From NCBI GenBank assembly GCA_934667095.1, contig CAKULE010000022.1, forward strand, positions 1 to 18,521: a stretch of 18,521 nt of DNA. The letters are read 5' to 3'. Within the stretch, counting starts at the first letter, position 1. Each line of letters begins with the position of its first letter. Source of the DNA: an uncultured Oscillospiraceae bacterium. Its GTDB lineage: Bacteria; Bacillota; Clostridia; Oscillospirales; Oscillospiraceae. Below the pieces are notes generated by a model, which searched no databases, was not told where the DNA came from, and worked only from the letters and a program-made list of their open reading frames with translations. The position numbers and the translations under genes are program-made. Positions 7,159 through 14,283 of this stretch are shown here, piece after piece.

Positions 7159-9687
7159 ATGAAACGAATTTTTGCACGTCTCGGCGCGGCAGCCCTGCTG
7201 CTGGCGGTGCTGGTGTCGACTGTGCCCTTGGCCGCGCTGGCGGCGGGCTCCGGTATCGACCCCATCGTGACCTCCTACGAGGTGACCAACTCCTCCGGGA
7301 GCACGCTGGGCAATTTTCAGCGCAACGCCACCGTCAACATTACCCTGCACGTGAAGGATGTTCAGGTCACCACCCCAGCTGACGCGAACAACGCCCTCAA
7401 GTTCGATGTGACCAAGCTGGTGGACAGCTTTGGCTCCTCCAGCCAGATCACCACCAACGTCACCTCTGCCGAGGGCGCTCCGCTGACCTTTGACGTGGCC
7501 ATCAGCGGCCTGCGGTACTCCGGTACCGGCAAGTCCCTGTCCCTTATGATCGGCTACAACGGCCGCTATGTGACCAACTTCACCCAGAACATCTCCGAGG
7601 CGGTGGAGTATGTGCCGCCCACCGACGAGCCCTACACCCCCGACCCCCTGCCCGAGCCCACGGTCATCATCAGCTGGGAGCCCATGTCTGAGCCCATCAA
7701 GGCCGGGCAGGAGTTCGAGGTCACCATCAAGATCGAGAATACCAGCAATATCGCCCTGCGCAGCCCCATCATCAAGTGCTCTCCCTCCGACTCCCTGATG
7801 CTCACCGGCGGGTCCAACACCTTCGCCCTCAGCGACATTGGGGCCAAGAAGACCGGCACCTTCAAGGTGAAGCTGAAAGCCATGAGCACCATCTCCTCCA
7901 GCCAGCAGAGCCTGGGCGTCGATCTCTCCTACAACTACTACAACAACGTCTCTACCCAGCGGGGCAGCGCCAGCCAGCAGGTGGTCATCTACGCGCAGGC
8001 CGCGGGCTCCATCCCCGAGCCGCCGGTGATCATCACCCGCTCCACGCTGGAGCCCATCTCTGCCGGGCAGGAGTTCCAGCTGACCATCACCTATAAAAAC
8101 GCCGGCGAGACCGATCTGGTCAGCCCTGTGGCCAAGGTGAACCTGTCTGACGGCCTCATGCTGCTGAACGACAGCTCTACCTTCATCCTGAAGGACATCC
8201 CCGCCGGCAGCACCGGCACCGTCACCCTGAAGCTGAAGGCTGCGGCCCAGATCTCCTCCGCCACCCAGAGTGTCAGCACCGACCTGCGCTTCAGCTATAA
8301 TTCCGGCAACAGCATGACACAGGCAAGCGTGTCCGAGTCCCTGCCCGTGCCCGCCAAGGCGTCCGGCTCTGTATCCGAGCCGGTGGTCATCATCACCCGC
8401 AACGCCATGGACCCCATCAGCGCCAAGCAGAGCTTTGATCTGACCATCACCTTCCGGAACGCCGGGACCACCGCCCTGCTGAGCCCCGTGGCCCGCATCT
8501 CCACCCCCAATGATCTGGTGCTGCAGAATGACACCGCCACCTTCATCATGGAGGACATTCCCGCCGGGGAGAGCCGCAGCATCGTGCTGAAGCTGAAGGC
8601 GTCGGACCAGATCTCCTCCTCCATGCTGACGGTGAGCGCCGACCTGCGTTACAGCTATGACGCCGGCGGGACCATCTCCTCCGCCACTGCCTCCGAGCAG
8701 CTGAACGTCACTGCCAACCCCACCTCCAACAGTTCCTCCAGCCCGGTACCCAACCTGATCATCAGCGATTTCAGCTTCGGCGGCAGCTCCGTGGCCGCCG
8801 GGGAGCCCTATGACCTGACCTTCACCGTCCGCAACACCGGCACGCTGGCGGTGGAGAACATCGTGGCCGTCATCAACGGCGGCGAGTGCTTCACCATCAA
8901 CGGCGCCACCAACACCTTCTACTACACCTCCATCCCCGCCGGCGGGACCAAGACCCAGACCATCCCCCTCCAGACGCTGGCCACCGCCAAGACCGGGGCC
9001 CAGACCGTCAGCATCTCCTTCCGCTACGAGTATGTGGACAGCGGCAGCCGCTCCTCCGCCTCGGCGGACATCAGCCTGTCCATCCCCGTGTACCAGCCCG
9101 ACCGGCTGGAGTTCGGCACGCCCTCCCTCTTTGACACCGCCTACGCCGGCACGGAGACCACCATCACCATGACCTATGTCAACAAGGGCAAGGGCGACAT
9201 CTCCAACGTGGAGGCCGCCATCTCCGGCGATGTGGACGTGCTGCAGGCCTCTCAGTATCTTGGCAACTTCGAGTCCGGCAAGAGCGGCAACATCAGCTTT
9301 GTGGTGACCCCGTGGAATGCCGGGGACATCGACCTGACCATCACCATTACTTACGAGGACGCCAACGCTGAAACCGTCACCAAGGAGTTCCCCCTGACCC
9401 TCTCCGTCATGGAGATGCCCGGGCCCATCGACCCCATCGATCCCGTTGACCCCATCGACCCGGAGCCCACGAACTCCGGCCTGAAGTGGTGGGTGTGGGT
9501 GCTCATCGGTCTGGGTGTGGCCGTTGTGGTGGTCATCGTGGTCGTGTCCGTGAAGAAGAAGAAGGCCAAGGCCGCCGCCTCTGCCGCGGCCGCCTCCCAG
9601 TGGGACGATTGGGAGGATGACGACAACACTCCCGATGCCGGGGAGAAGGATGCCGCCTCCGTGGGCGCAGGAGGGAAGGAGGAGTAA
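7159..9687 (+). CDS. Secreted, membrane-anchored CARDB/COG1361-like repeat protein of an ABC system
   Basis: This 842-residue protein starts at 7159, 10 nt after AAGGAG; an in-frame GTG at 7150 is less well placed. It has a signal peptide (KR, hydrophobic run to about residue 25, likely cleavage near ALA at 26-28), an N-terminal domain (about 30-160), four similar units of about 120 residues (165 to about 645), a fifth divergent Ig-like unit (to about 750), a Pro-Ile-Asp repeat linker (756-770), one transmembrane helix (about 776-797) and a Lys-rich then acidic cytoplasmic tail. The units resemble CARDB/COG1361 S-layer-type Ig folds. It is thus a long extracellular stalk anchored at its C-terminus. 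Between a MacB-type ATPase and permease, it occupies the place of a MacA adaptor but shares no features with MacA. A role in substrate capture or cell-wall contact is inferred. Confidence 0.88.
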   Translation: MKRIFARLGAAALLLAVLVSTVPLAALAAGSGIDPIVTSYEVTNSSGSTLGNFQRNATVNITLHVKDVQVTTPADANNALKFDVTKLVDSFGSSSQITTNVTSAEGAPLTFDVAISGLRYSGTGKSLSLMIGYNGRYVTNFTQNISEAVEYVPPTDEPYTPDPLPEPTVIISWEPMSEPIKAGQEFEVTIKIENTSNIALRSPIIKCSPSDSLMLTGGSNTFALSDIGAKKTGTFKVKLKAMSTISSSQQSLGVDLSYNYYNNVSTQRGSASQQVVIYAQAAGSIPEPPVIITRSTLEPISAGQEFQLTITYKNAGETDLVSPVAKVNLSDGLMLLNDSSTFILKDIPAGSTGTVTLKLKAAAQISSATQSVSTDLRFSYNSGNSMTQASVSESLPVPAKASGSVSEPVVIITRNAMDPISAKQSFDLTITFRNAGTTALLSPVARISTPNDLVLQNDTATFIMEDIPAGESRSIVLKLKASDQISSSMLTVSADLRYSYDAGGTISSATASEQLNVTANPTSNSSSSPVPNLIISDFSFGGSSVAAGEPYDLTFTVRNTGTLAVENIVAVINGGECFTINGATNTFYYTSIPAGGTKTQTIPLQTLATAKTGAQTVSISFRYEYVDSGSRSSASADISLSIPVYQPDRLEFGTPSLFDTAYAGTETTITMTYVNKGKGDISNVEAAISGDVDVLQASQYLGNFESGKSGNISFVVTPWNAGDIDLTITITYEDANAETVTKEFPLTLSVMEMPGPIDPIDPVDPIDPEPTNSGLKWWVWVLIGLGVAVVVVIVVVSVKKKKAKAAASAAAASQWDDWEDDDNTPDAGEKDAASVGAGGKEE
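7654..9100 (+). repeat. Four tandem 120-codon units in the ABC-associated surface protein
   Basis: The V-I-I-S/T core that opens each unit recurs at codons 7666, 8029, 8389 and 8758, a spacing of 363, 360 and 369 nt. Each unit continues with a PI-AGQ/KQ-F-TI-N motif and a conserved 'TF-DI-AG' turn. Units 1-3 are closest at the DNA level; unit 4 is more diverged. Confidence 0.85.
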
Positions 9688-9690
9688 GCC

Positions 9691-11049
9691 ATGCGCAAGC
9701 GCGACATTCTGCACATGTGCCTCCAGAACCTCAAACGGCGCAAATCCCGTACCTTCCTCACTGTCCTGGGCGTGCTCATCGGCTGCTGCGCCATCGTGGT
9801 CATGGTCTCACTGGGCCTCGGCACCCAGGAGGCGCAGGAGCGGATGCTGGCTGAGATGGGCGACCTGACCCTTGTTCAGGTGTATAACTACAACAGCTCC
9901 GACAAGGACCATCAGCTGAACGAGACCACCCTGAGCAATTTCCGCCAGATCAGCGGGGTGCTGGCCGTCAGCCCCAAGCTGGAGATGGGCAACTACTACT
10001 CTCCCAACGTGTACACCGGGGCCAACCGGCGCTATTCCGCCGACTGGACCACGGTTATGGGCATCTCCATGGACTCCGCCGACGATCTGGGCTACGAGCT
10101 GCTGGACGGCGTCCTGCCCCAAAAAGCGGACGAGGTGCTGGTGGGCCAGTACTTCGCCTATAACTTCCGGGACACCTTCCGGCCCGACGGTATGAACCGG
10201 GTGGACCGCTACAGCGGCGGCTGGGACGAGAACGGCAACCTTGTCAACGTGCCAGACCCCTACTTTAACCCTGTGGGTGCCAAGCTTACTCTGGAAATCA
10301 CCCTGAGCAACGGCGTCAGCTTTACCACTGAGGTGAAAGTCACCGGCACGGTGAAGGAGAACTACAACACCGGTTGGGAGACCTCCGAGGGCGTCATCAT
10401 GGATGCCAGCGCCCTGCGCAGCATCATCGAGCGGGCCATGGTCCAGGAGGGCACCAAGAAGGACGTCACCTACAATCAGGTGGTGGTCAAGGCTGTTGAC
10501 ATCAACCGCGTGGCCGATGTGCAGAAGACCATTAATGCCGACGGATACAACACCTCCTCCATGGAGGACATCCGGGAGCCCTTGCAGAAGGAGGCCCGGC
10601 AGAAGATGCTCCTGCTGGGCGGTCTGGGGGCCATCTCCCTGTTCGTGGCGGCCATCGGCATCGCCAACACCATGATCATGTCCATCTCTGAGCGCACCCG
10701 GGAGATCGGCATCATGAAGGCCCTGGGCTGCTACGTGCGGGACATCCGGGTGCTGTTCCTGTCCGAGGCCGGGGCCATCGGCCTTATCGGCGGGATCATC
10801 GGCGTCATCATCAGCTATATTGCCATGATCGTCATGAACCTCATTTCGCTGGGCGGGCCGCCCACCTTCTCCAACATTCTGCTGTGCATCACTGGTGGAG
10901 AGGCCATCACCCGCACCTCCGTGATCCCTGTGTGGCTCATCCTGTTTGCCATGGTGTTCTCCGTGTTCATCGGGCTGGCCTCTGGCTTCTACCCCGCTAA
11001 CAAAGCGGTGAAGATCTCCGCGCTGGAGGCCATCCGGTCCTCTGAATAA
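9691..11049 (+). CDS. ABC transporter permease, MacB/FtsX family
   Basis: This 452-residue permease begins 3 nt after the surface-protein stop, behind GGAGG. It has the MacB layout: a basic N-terminus (KRRKSRTFLT), TM1 at about 21-43, a large extracellular MacB_PCD-like domain (about 50-300), then three C-terminal helices (about 306-331, 354-383, 410-435). The FtsX-domain signatures ERTREIGIMKALG after TM2 and SGFYPANKAVKISALEAIR at the end are clear. With the ATPase it forms a mechanotransmission-type ABC complex in the membrane; the repeat protein is the probable extracytoplasmic partner. In monoderm bacteria such systems export or release peptides, or sense antimicrobial peptides; which applies here is not shown. 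A strong terminator follows. Confidence 0.95.
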   Translation: MRKRDILHMCLQNLKRRKSRTFLTVLGVLIGCCAIVVMVSLGLGTQEAQERMLAEMGDLTLVQVYNYNSSDKDHQLNETTLSNFRQISGVLAVSPKLEMGNYYSPNVYTGANRRYSADWTTVMGISMDSADDLGYELLDGVLPQKADEVLVGQYFAYNFRDTFRPDGMNRVDRYSGGWDENGNLVNVPDPYFNPVGAKLTLEITLSNGVSFTTEVKVTGTVKENYNTGWETSEGVIMDASALRSIIERAMVQEGTKKDVTYNQVVVKAVDINRVADVQKTINADGYNTSSMEDIREPLQKEARQKMLLLGGLGAISLFVAAIGIANTMIMSISERTREIGIMKALGCYVRDIRVLFLSEAGAIGLIGGIIGVIISYIAMIVMNLISLGGPPTFSNILLCITGGEAITRTSVIPVWLILFAMVFSVFIGLASGFYPANKAVKISALEAIRSSE

Positions 11050-11060
11050 GCTCCCTGCTT

Positions 11061-11096
11061 CCCCGGCGGCCGCGCTGCGGCCGCCGGGGACTTTTT
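11061..11096 (+). terminator. Intrinsic terminator of the ABC operon
   Basis: A 13-bp perfect GC stem (11061-11073 with 11077-11089) with a 3-nt loop is followed after two bases by five T (11092-11096), 12 nt after the permease stop. Confidence 0.92.
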
Positions 11097-11106
11097 GCAC
11101 TGATGA

Positions 11107-11135
11107 TTGCCTTTTGCGTTTCGCTGTGCTATACT
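11107..11135 (+). promoter_or_regulatory. Sigma-A-type promoter of the DEAD-box helicase
   Basis: A -35 TTGCCT (11107-11112) and -10 TATACT (11130-11135) are 17 nt apart, with an extended -10 TG. The start site near 11142 leaves a leader of about 30 nt. Confidence 0.78.
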
Positions 11136-11172
11136 TATTCTGACGAATTATGTGGAGAGAGGAAGCTGCGGT

Positions 11173-12357
11173 ATGGAGATCAACGGTACCGAGGTACAGG
11201 AAACTTATTTCTACAAGGATATGGGCCTTTCTGAGGCGACCATGAAGGCGCTGGACAAGAAGGGCTTTACGCAGGCCACCGCCATCCAGGGCGGCGCCAT
11301 CCCCTATTTCATGGAGTGGAAAGATGTGGTGGCCAAAGCCCCCACGGGCACCGGCAAGACCTACGCCTTCGGCATCCCCATGGTGGAGCACGTGGACCCG
11401 GAGTCCGACCAGGTGCAGGGCCTCATCCTCGCTCCCACCCGGGAGCTGGCCATCCAGATCAAGGACGAACTCCACGATCTGTGCGCCTTCCGGGAGGGGG
11501 TGCGGGTGGTGTGCCTCTACGGCGGGCAGCCCATTGAAAAGCAGATCACCCAGCTGAAAAACAAGCCCCAGATCGTGGTTGCCACCCCCGGCCGGCTGAT
11601 GGACCACATGAAGCGCCGCACCGTGAAGCTGGACGGCGTGCAGACCGTGGTGCTGGACGAGGCGGATCGGATGCTGGACATGGGCTTCATTCAGGACGTC
11701 ACCCGCATTCTGGACCGCATCCCTCACCGGCGCAATCTGGGCCTGTTCTCCGCCACCATCAGCCGGGAGGTCATGGACATCTCCTGGGTGTACCAGCGCG
11801 ACCCGGCGGAGATCACCGTCCGCCCGGTGCAGGAGAACCGCCCGGACATCCAGCAGTACCAGATCGAGCTGATGGGCCGGGAGCAGAAGCTGGACACCAT
11901 GGTGGCCCTCCTCACCGGCGGCCAGTACGAGCGGGCCATCACCTTCTGCAACACAAAGAACATGACCGACCGGCTGGCCGGCCTGCTGAAAATGCGGGGT
12001 ATCTCCTGCGAGGCCATTCACGGCGACATCCAGCAGCGGGTGCGGGAGGCCACGCTGAAGAAGTTCAAGGAGGGTAAGCTCCGCGTGCTGGTGGCCACCG
12101 ATGTGGCCGCTCGTGGGCTGGACATCGACGATGTGGATGTGGTGTTCAACTACGACGTGCCCGATGAGCAGGAGTACTACGTCCACCGCATCGGCCGTAC
12201 CGGCCGGGCCAAGAAGCACGGCGTGGCTTACACCCTGATGGCCACTCCCAACGACTCCGTGAAGATGCGGGACATCATCCGCAACACCCGGGCCGACGTC
12301 AAGACCCTGAAGTATGACAAGGACGGCTGCCTCATGCTGGTGGAGGACAAGCAGTAA
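11173..12357 (+). CDS. DEAD-box ATP-dependent RNA helicase
   Basis: This 394-residue protein unwinds RNA duplexes with ATP. Motifs appear in order: Q motif GFTQATAIQ (31-39), motif I APTGTGKT (56-63), Ia PTREL (88-92), GG (117-118), Ib TPGR (138-141), II DEAD (162-165), III SAT (193-195), V ARGLD (313-317) and VI HRIGRTGR (338-345). It is almost only the two RecA-like domains: there is no C-terminal RNA-binding or basic tail of the sort seen in DbpA or CshA, so specificity must come from the core or a partner. The start at 11173 has a GAGAGGAAG site 8 nt upstream; the upstream in-frame codon at 11107 lies in the promoter. A weak hairpin separates it from ymdB. A role in ribosome assembly or mRNA decay is inferred from the family. 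Confidence 0.96.
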   Translation: MEINGTEVQETYFYKDMGLSEATMKALDKKGFTQATAIQGGAIPYFMEWKDVVAKAPTGTGKTYAFGIPMVEHVDPESDQVQGLILAPTRELAIQIKDELHDLCAFREGVRVVCLYGGQPIEKQITQLKNKPQIVVATPGRLMDHMKRRTVKLDGVQTVVLDEADRMLDMGFIQDVTRILDRIPHRRNLGLFSATISREVMDISWVYQRDPAEITVRPVQENRPDIQQYQIELMGREQKLDTMVALLTGGQYERAITFCNTKNMTDRLAGLLKMRGISCEAIHGDIQQRVREATLKKFKEGKLRVLVATDVAARGLDIDDVDVVFNYDVPDEQEYYVHRIGRTGRAKKHGVAYTLMATPNDSVKMRDIIRNTRADVKTLKYDKDGCLMLVEDKQ

Positions 12358-12376
12358 TCCAAATAGCGACCCAACC

Positions 12377-12403
12377 GGGGCGGGCGTGTGCGCCCGCCCC
12401 TTT
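12377..12403 (+). terminator. Weak hairpin between helicase gene and ymdB
   Basis: A 10-bp perfect GC stem (12377-12386 with 12391-12400) is followed by only three T and then directly by the ymdB ribosome site. It probably lets some transcription through, so ymdB and the following genes may be partly co-transcribed with the helicase; no clear separate promoter is seen. Confidence 0.6.
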
Positions 12404-12420
12404 CCACAGGAGGGATCACC

Positions 12421-13197
12421 ATGAACATCAAAATTCTGGCGGTGGGCGACGTGTACGGCGAGGCCGGGCTGGACTTCCTCTGCCGCCGCCTGCCCGCCCT
12501 GCGGCGGCAGCTGGGGGCGGACTTCACCGTGGTCAACGGGGAGAACACCGCTTGCCACGGTCTGCTGCCCCAGCAGGCGGAGGAGATCTTCTCCGCCGGG
12601 GCGGACGTGATCACCATGGGCAACCACACCTGGGACAAGCGGCAGATCGTGGGCTATATGGAGGATCACCCCGCCATCCTCCGCCCGGCCAACTACACTG
12701 CCCGGGTCCCCGGCCGGGGCTGGGGGATCTTTGACGGCCCCCGGGGCCTGCGGATCCGGGTGGTGAATCTCATCGGCCGCTGCGGCATGGACTTCAATTT
12801 CGACAATCCCTTTACAAAAATCGACGCCGTTCTGAAGGAAACCGACGCCGACCTGACACTGGTGGATTTCCACGCCGAGGCCACCAGCGAGAAGGCCGCC
12901 ATGGCCTGGTACCTGGACGGCCGGGCGCAGGCCCTGTGGGGCACCCACACCCACGTGCCCACGGCGGACTGCCGGGTGCTGCCCCGCGGCCTGGGCTTCG
13001 TCACCGATCTGGGCATGACCGGGCCGGCAGACTCCGTCATCGGCGTCCGGCCGGAGCTGGCCATCGACCGCTTTCTGGGCGGCCTGCCCCAGCGGGGCCT
13101 GCCCGCCGACGGCCCCTGCCGCATGAACGCTGTCCTGTTTGGGATCGATACGTCCGCCCGCCGCTGCCTCAGCGTCACCCGGGCGGATGTGAACTGA
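12421..13197 (+). CDS. ymdB: YmdB-family metallophosphoesterase (2',3'-cNMP phosphodiesterase)
   Basis: This 258-residue protein matches the YmdB/TIGR00282 family in length and motifs: GDVYG (9-13), NGENTA (39-44), GNHTWD (67-72), DFHAE (150-154), GTHTHVPTAD (175-184) and GMTG (199-202). These supply the two-metal site of a calcineurin-like phosphodiesterase. In Bacillus subtilis YmdB hydrolyses 2',3'-cyclic nucleotides and affects RNA levels, biofilm formation and motility; there it lies near the RNase Y gene, whereas here it follows an RNA helicase. The start at 12421 has a CAGGAGGG site 7-8 nt upstream. The next gene begins 12 nt after its stop with a ribosome site in that gap, so ymdB, yhaO and yhaN form an operon. 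Confidence 0.94.
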   Translation: MNIKILAVGDVYGEAGLDFLCRRLPALRRQLGADFTVVNGENTACHGLLPQQAEEIFSAGADVITMGNHTWDKRQIVGYMEDHPAILRPANYTARVPGRGWGIFDGPRGLRIRVVNLIGRCGMDFNFDNPFTKIDAVLKETDADLTLVDFHAEATSEKAAMAWYLDGRAQALWGTHTHVPTADCRVLPRGLGFVTDLGMTGPADSVIGVRPELAIDRFLGGLPQRGLPADGPCRMNAVLFGIDTSARRCLSVTRADVN

Positions 13198-13209
13198 GGA
13201 GGTGCACCC

Positions 13210-14283
13210 TTGAAGCTTCTCCATGCATCGGACTTTCATCTGGACTCCCCCCTGAGCCGGCTGGACGCGGAGCAGGCCATGGCCCGCCGCCGGGAACTGC
13301 GGGAGCTGCCCGCCCGTCTGGCAGAGACCGCCCGCCGGGAGGGGGCCGAGCTGGTACTGCTCCCCGGCGACCTCTTTGACGGGGAGCGGGTCTATCCGGA
13401 GACCGTGGCCGCCCTGACGGCGGCGCTGGGCTCGCTGGATGTGCCGGTGGTCATCGCCCCCGGCAATCACGACCCCGCCGACGGCCGCTCCCCCTATCTC
13501 ACCGCCCAGTGGCCGGAGAATGTCCACATCTTCACGCAGCCGGAGATGGCCTGCTTTGCGTTCCCGGCGCTGAACTGTGTTGTCCACGGCTGCGCCTTCA
13601 CCGCCCCTCTCCGGGAGGATGAGCCACTGGCGGGCTTCTCCGCCCCCCAGGACGGTATGATGCATCTTCTCTGCCTCCACGGGGAGGTGGGCCTCGCCGG
13701 CCGGTACGGCCCCATCCCGCCCGAGACCCTGGCCCGCTCCGGCGCGGCTTACGCCGCCCTGGGGCACATTCACGCCTGTTCCGGCCTTCAGCAGGCCGGG
13801 GGGACCGCTTGGGCCTACTGCGGCTGTCCGGAGGGCCGGGGCTTTGACGAGTGCGGCGAGAAGGGCGCTCTGTTGGTGGAGCTGGCCCCCGGCGCCGCCC
13901 CGACGGCCCGTTTCCTGCCCCTGTCCCGGCGGCAGTACCGCATTGTCGAGACCGACTGGACGGAGTTCGACCGCGCCCTCGCCGCCCTGCCGGCGGAGGA
14001 TCTGGTGCGGATCGTCCTCACCGGAGCCTGCGGCCGCGCCCCCGATCTGGCCGCCCTCACCCGGCAGGCCGAGGCCCGCTGCTTCTACGCCGAGGTGCGG
14101 GACGCCACCACCCTCCCCGCCGACCTGTGGGCCCGGGCGGAGGAGGACGACCTCACCGGCCTCTTCCTGCGGGAGATGCGCCGCCGGCTGGATGCCGCCG
14201 ACCCGGCGGATCGGCCCAACATTCTGCTGGCCGCCCGGTTCGGGCTGGCCGCACTGGAGGGAGGGGAGGACGTATGTCCGTAA
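13210..14283 (+). CDS. yhaO: YhaO/SbcD-like DNA repair metallophosphoesterase
   Basis: This 357-residue protein starts at a TTG (13210) with GGAGGTG 5 nt upstream; the next codons give the expected MKLLHASDFHLDS opening of the family. Metal-binding motifs are SDFH (7-10), PGDLFD (52-57), GNHD (85-88), LHGE (156-159) and GHIH (185-188). This is the Mre11/SbcD nuclease fold. The C-terminal part (about 220-357) is the family's capping region. The last 10 nt overlap the start of the following SMC/Rad50-like gene, which indicates translational coupling and a two-protein complex, as for YhaO-YhaN of Bacillus or SbcD-SbcC. It is shorter than typical SbcD (around 400). The nuclease role in DNA-end processing is from the family. 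Confidence 0.9.
   Translation: MKLLHASDFHLDSPLSRLDAEQAMARRRELRELPARLAETARREGAELVLLPGDLFDGERVYPETVAALTAALGSLDVPVVIAPGNHDPADGRSPYLTAQWPENVHIFTQPEMACFAFPALNCVVHGCAFTAPLREDEPLAGFSAPQDGMMHLLCLHGEVGLAGRYGPIPPETLARSGAAYAALGHIHACSGLQQAGGTAWAYCGCPEGRGFDECGEKGALLVELAPGAAPTARFLPLSRRQYRIVETDWTEFDRALAALPAEDLVRIVLTGACGRAPDLAALTRQAEARCFYAEVRDATTLPADLWARAEEDDLTGLFLREMRRRLDAADPADRPNILLAARFGLAALEGGEDVCP

Noticed and set aside
7654..9100. Evenly spaced repeats considered as a CRISPR-like array.
   Set aside because: Units are about 360 nt, in frame and inside a coding gene; they are protein domain repeats.
7123..9714. An 863-codon open frame on the minus strand.
   Set aside because: It is antisense to the repeat surface protein; its apparent repeats only mirror that gene's units, and its composition is typical of an antisense shadow.
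9808..13773. A 1321-codon open frame on the minus strand.
   Set aside because: It lies antisense to the permease, helicase, ymdB and yhaO genes, all of which have clear family motifs. Its Gly/His/Gln/Ala-rich translation is what a GC-rich gene gives when read antisense, and it has no recognisable domain.
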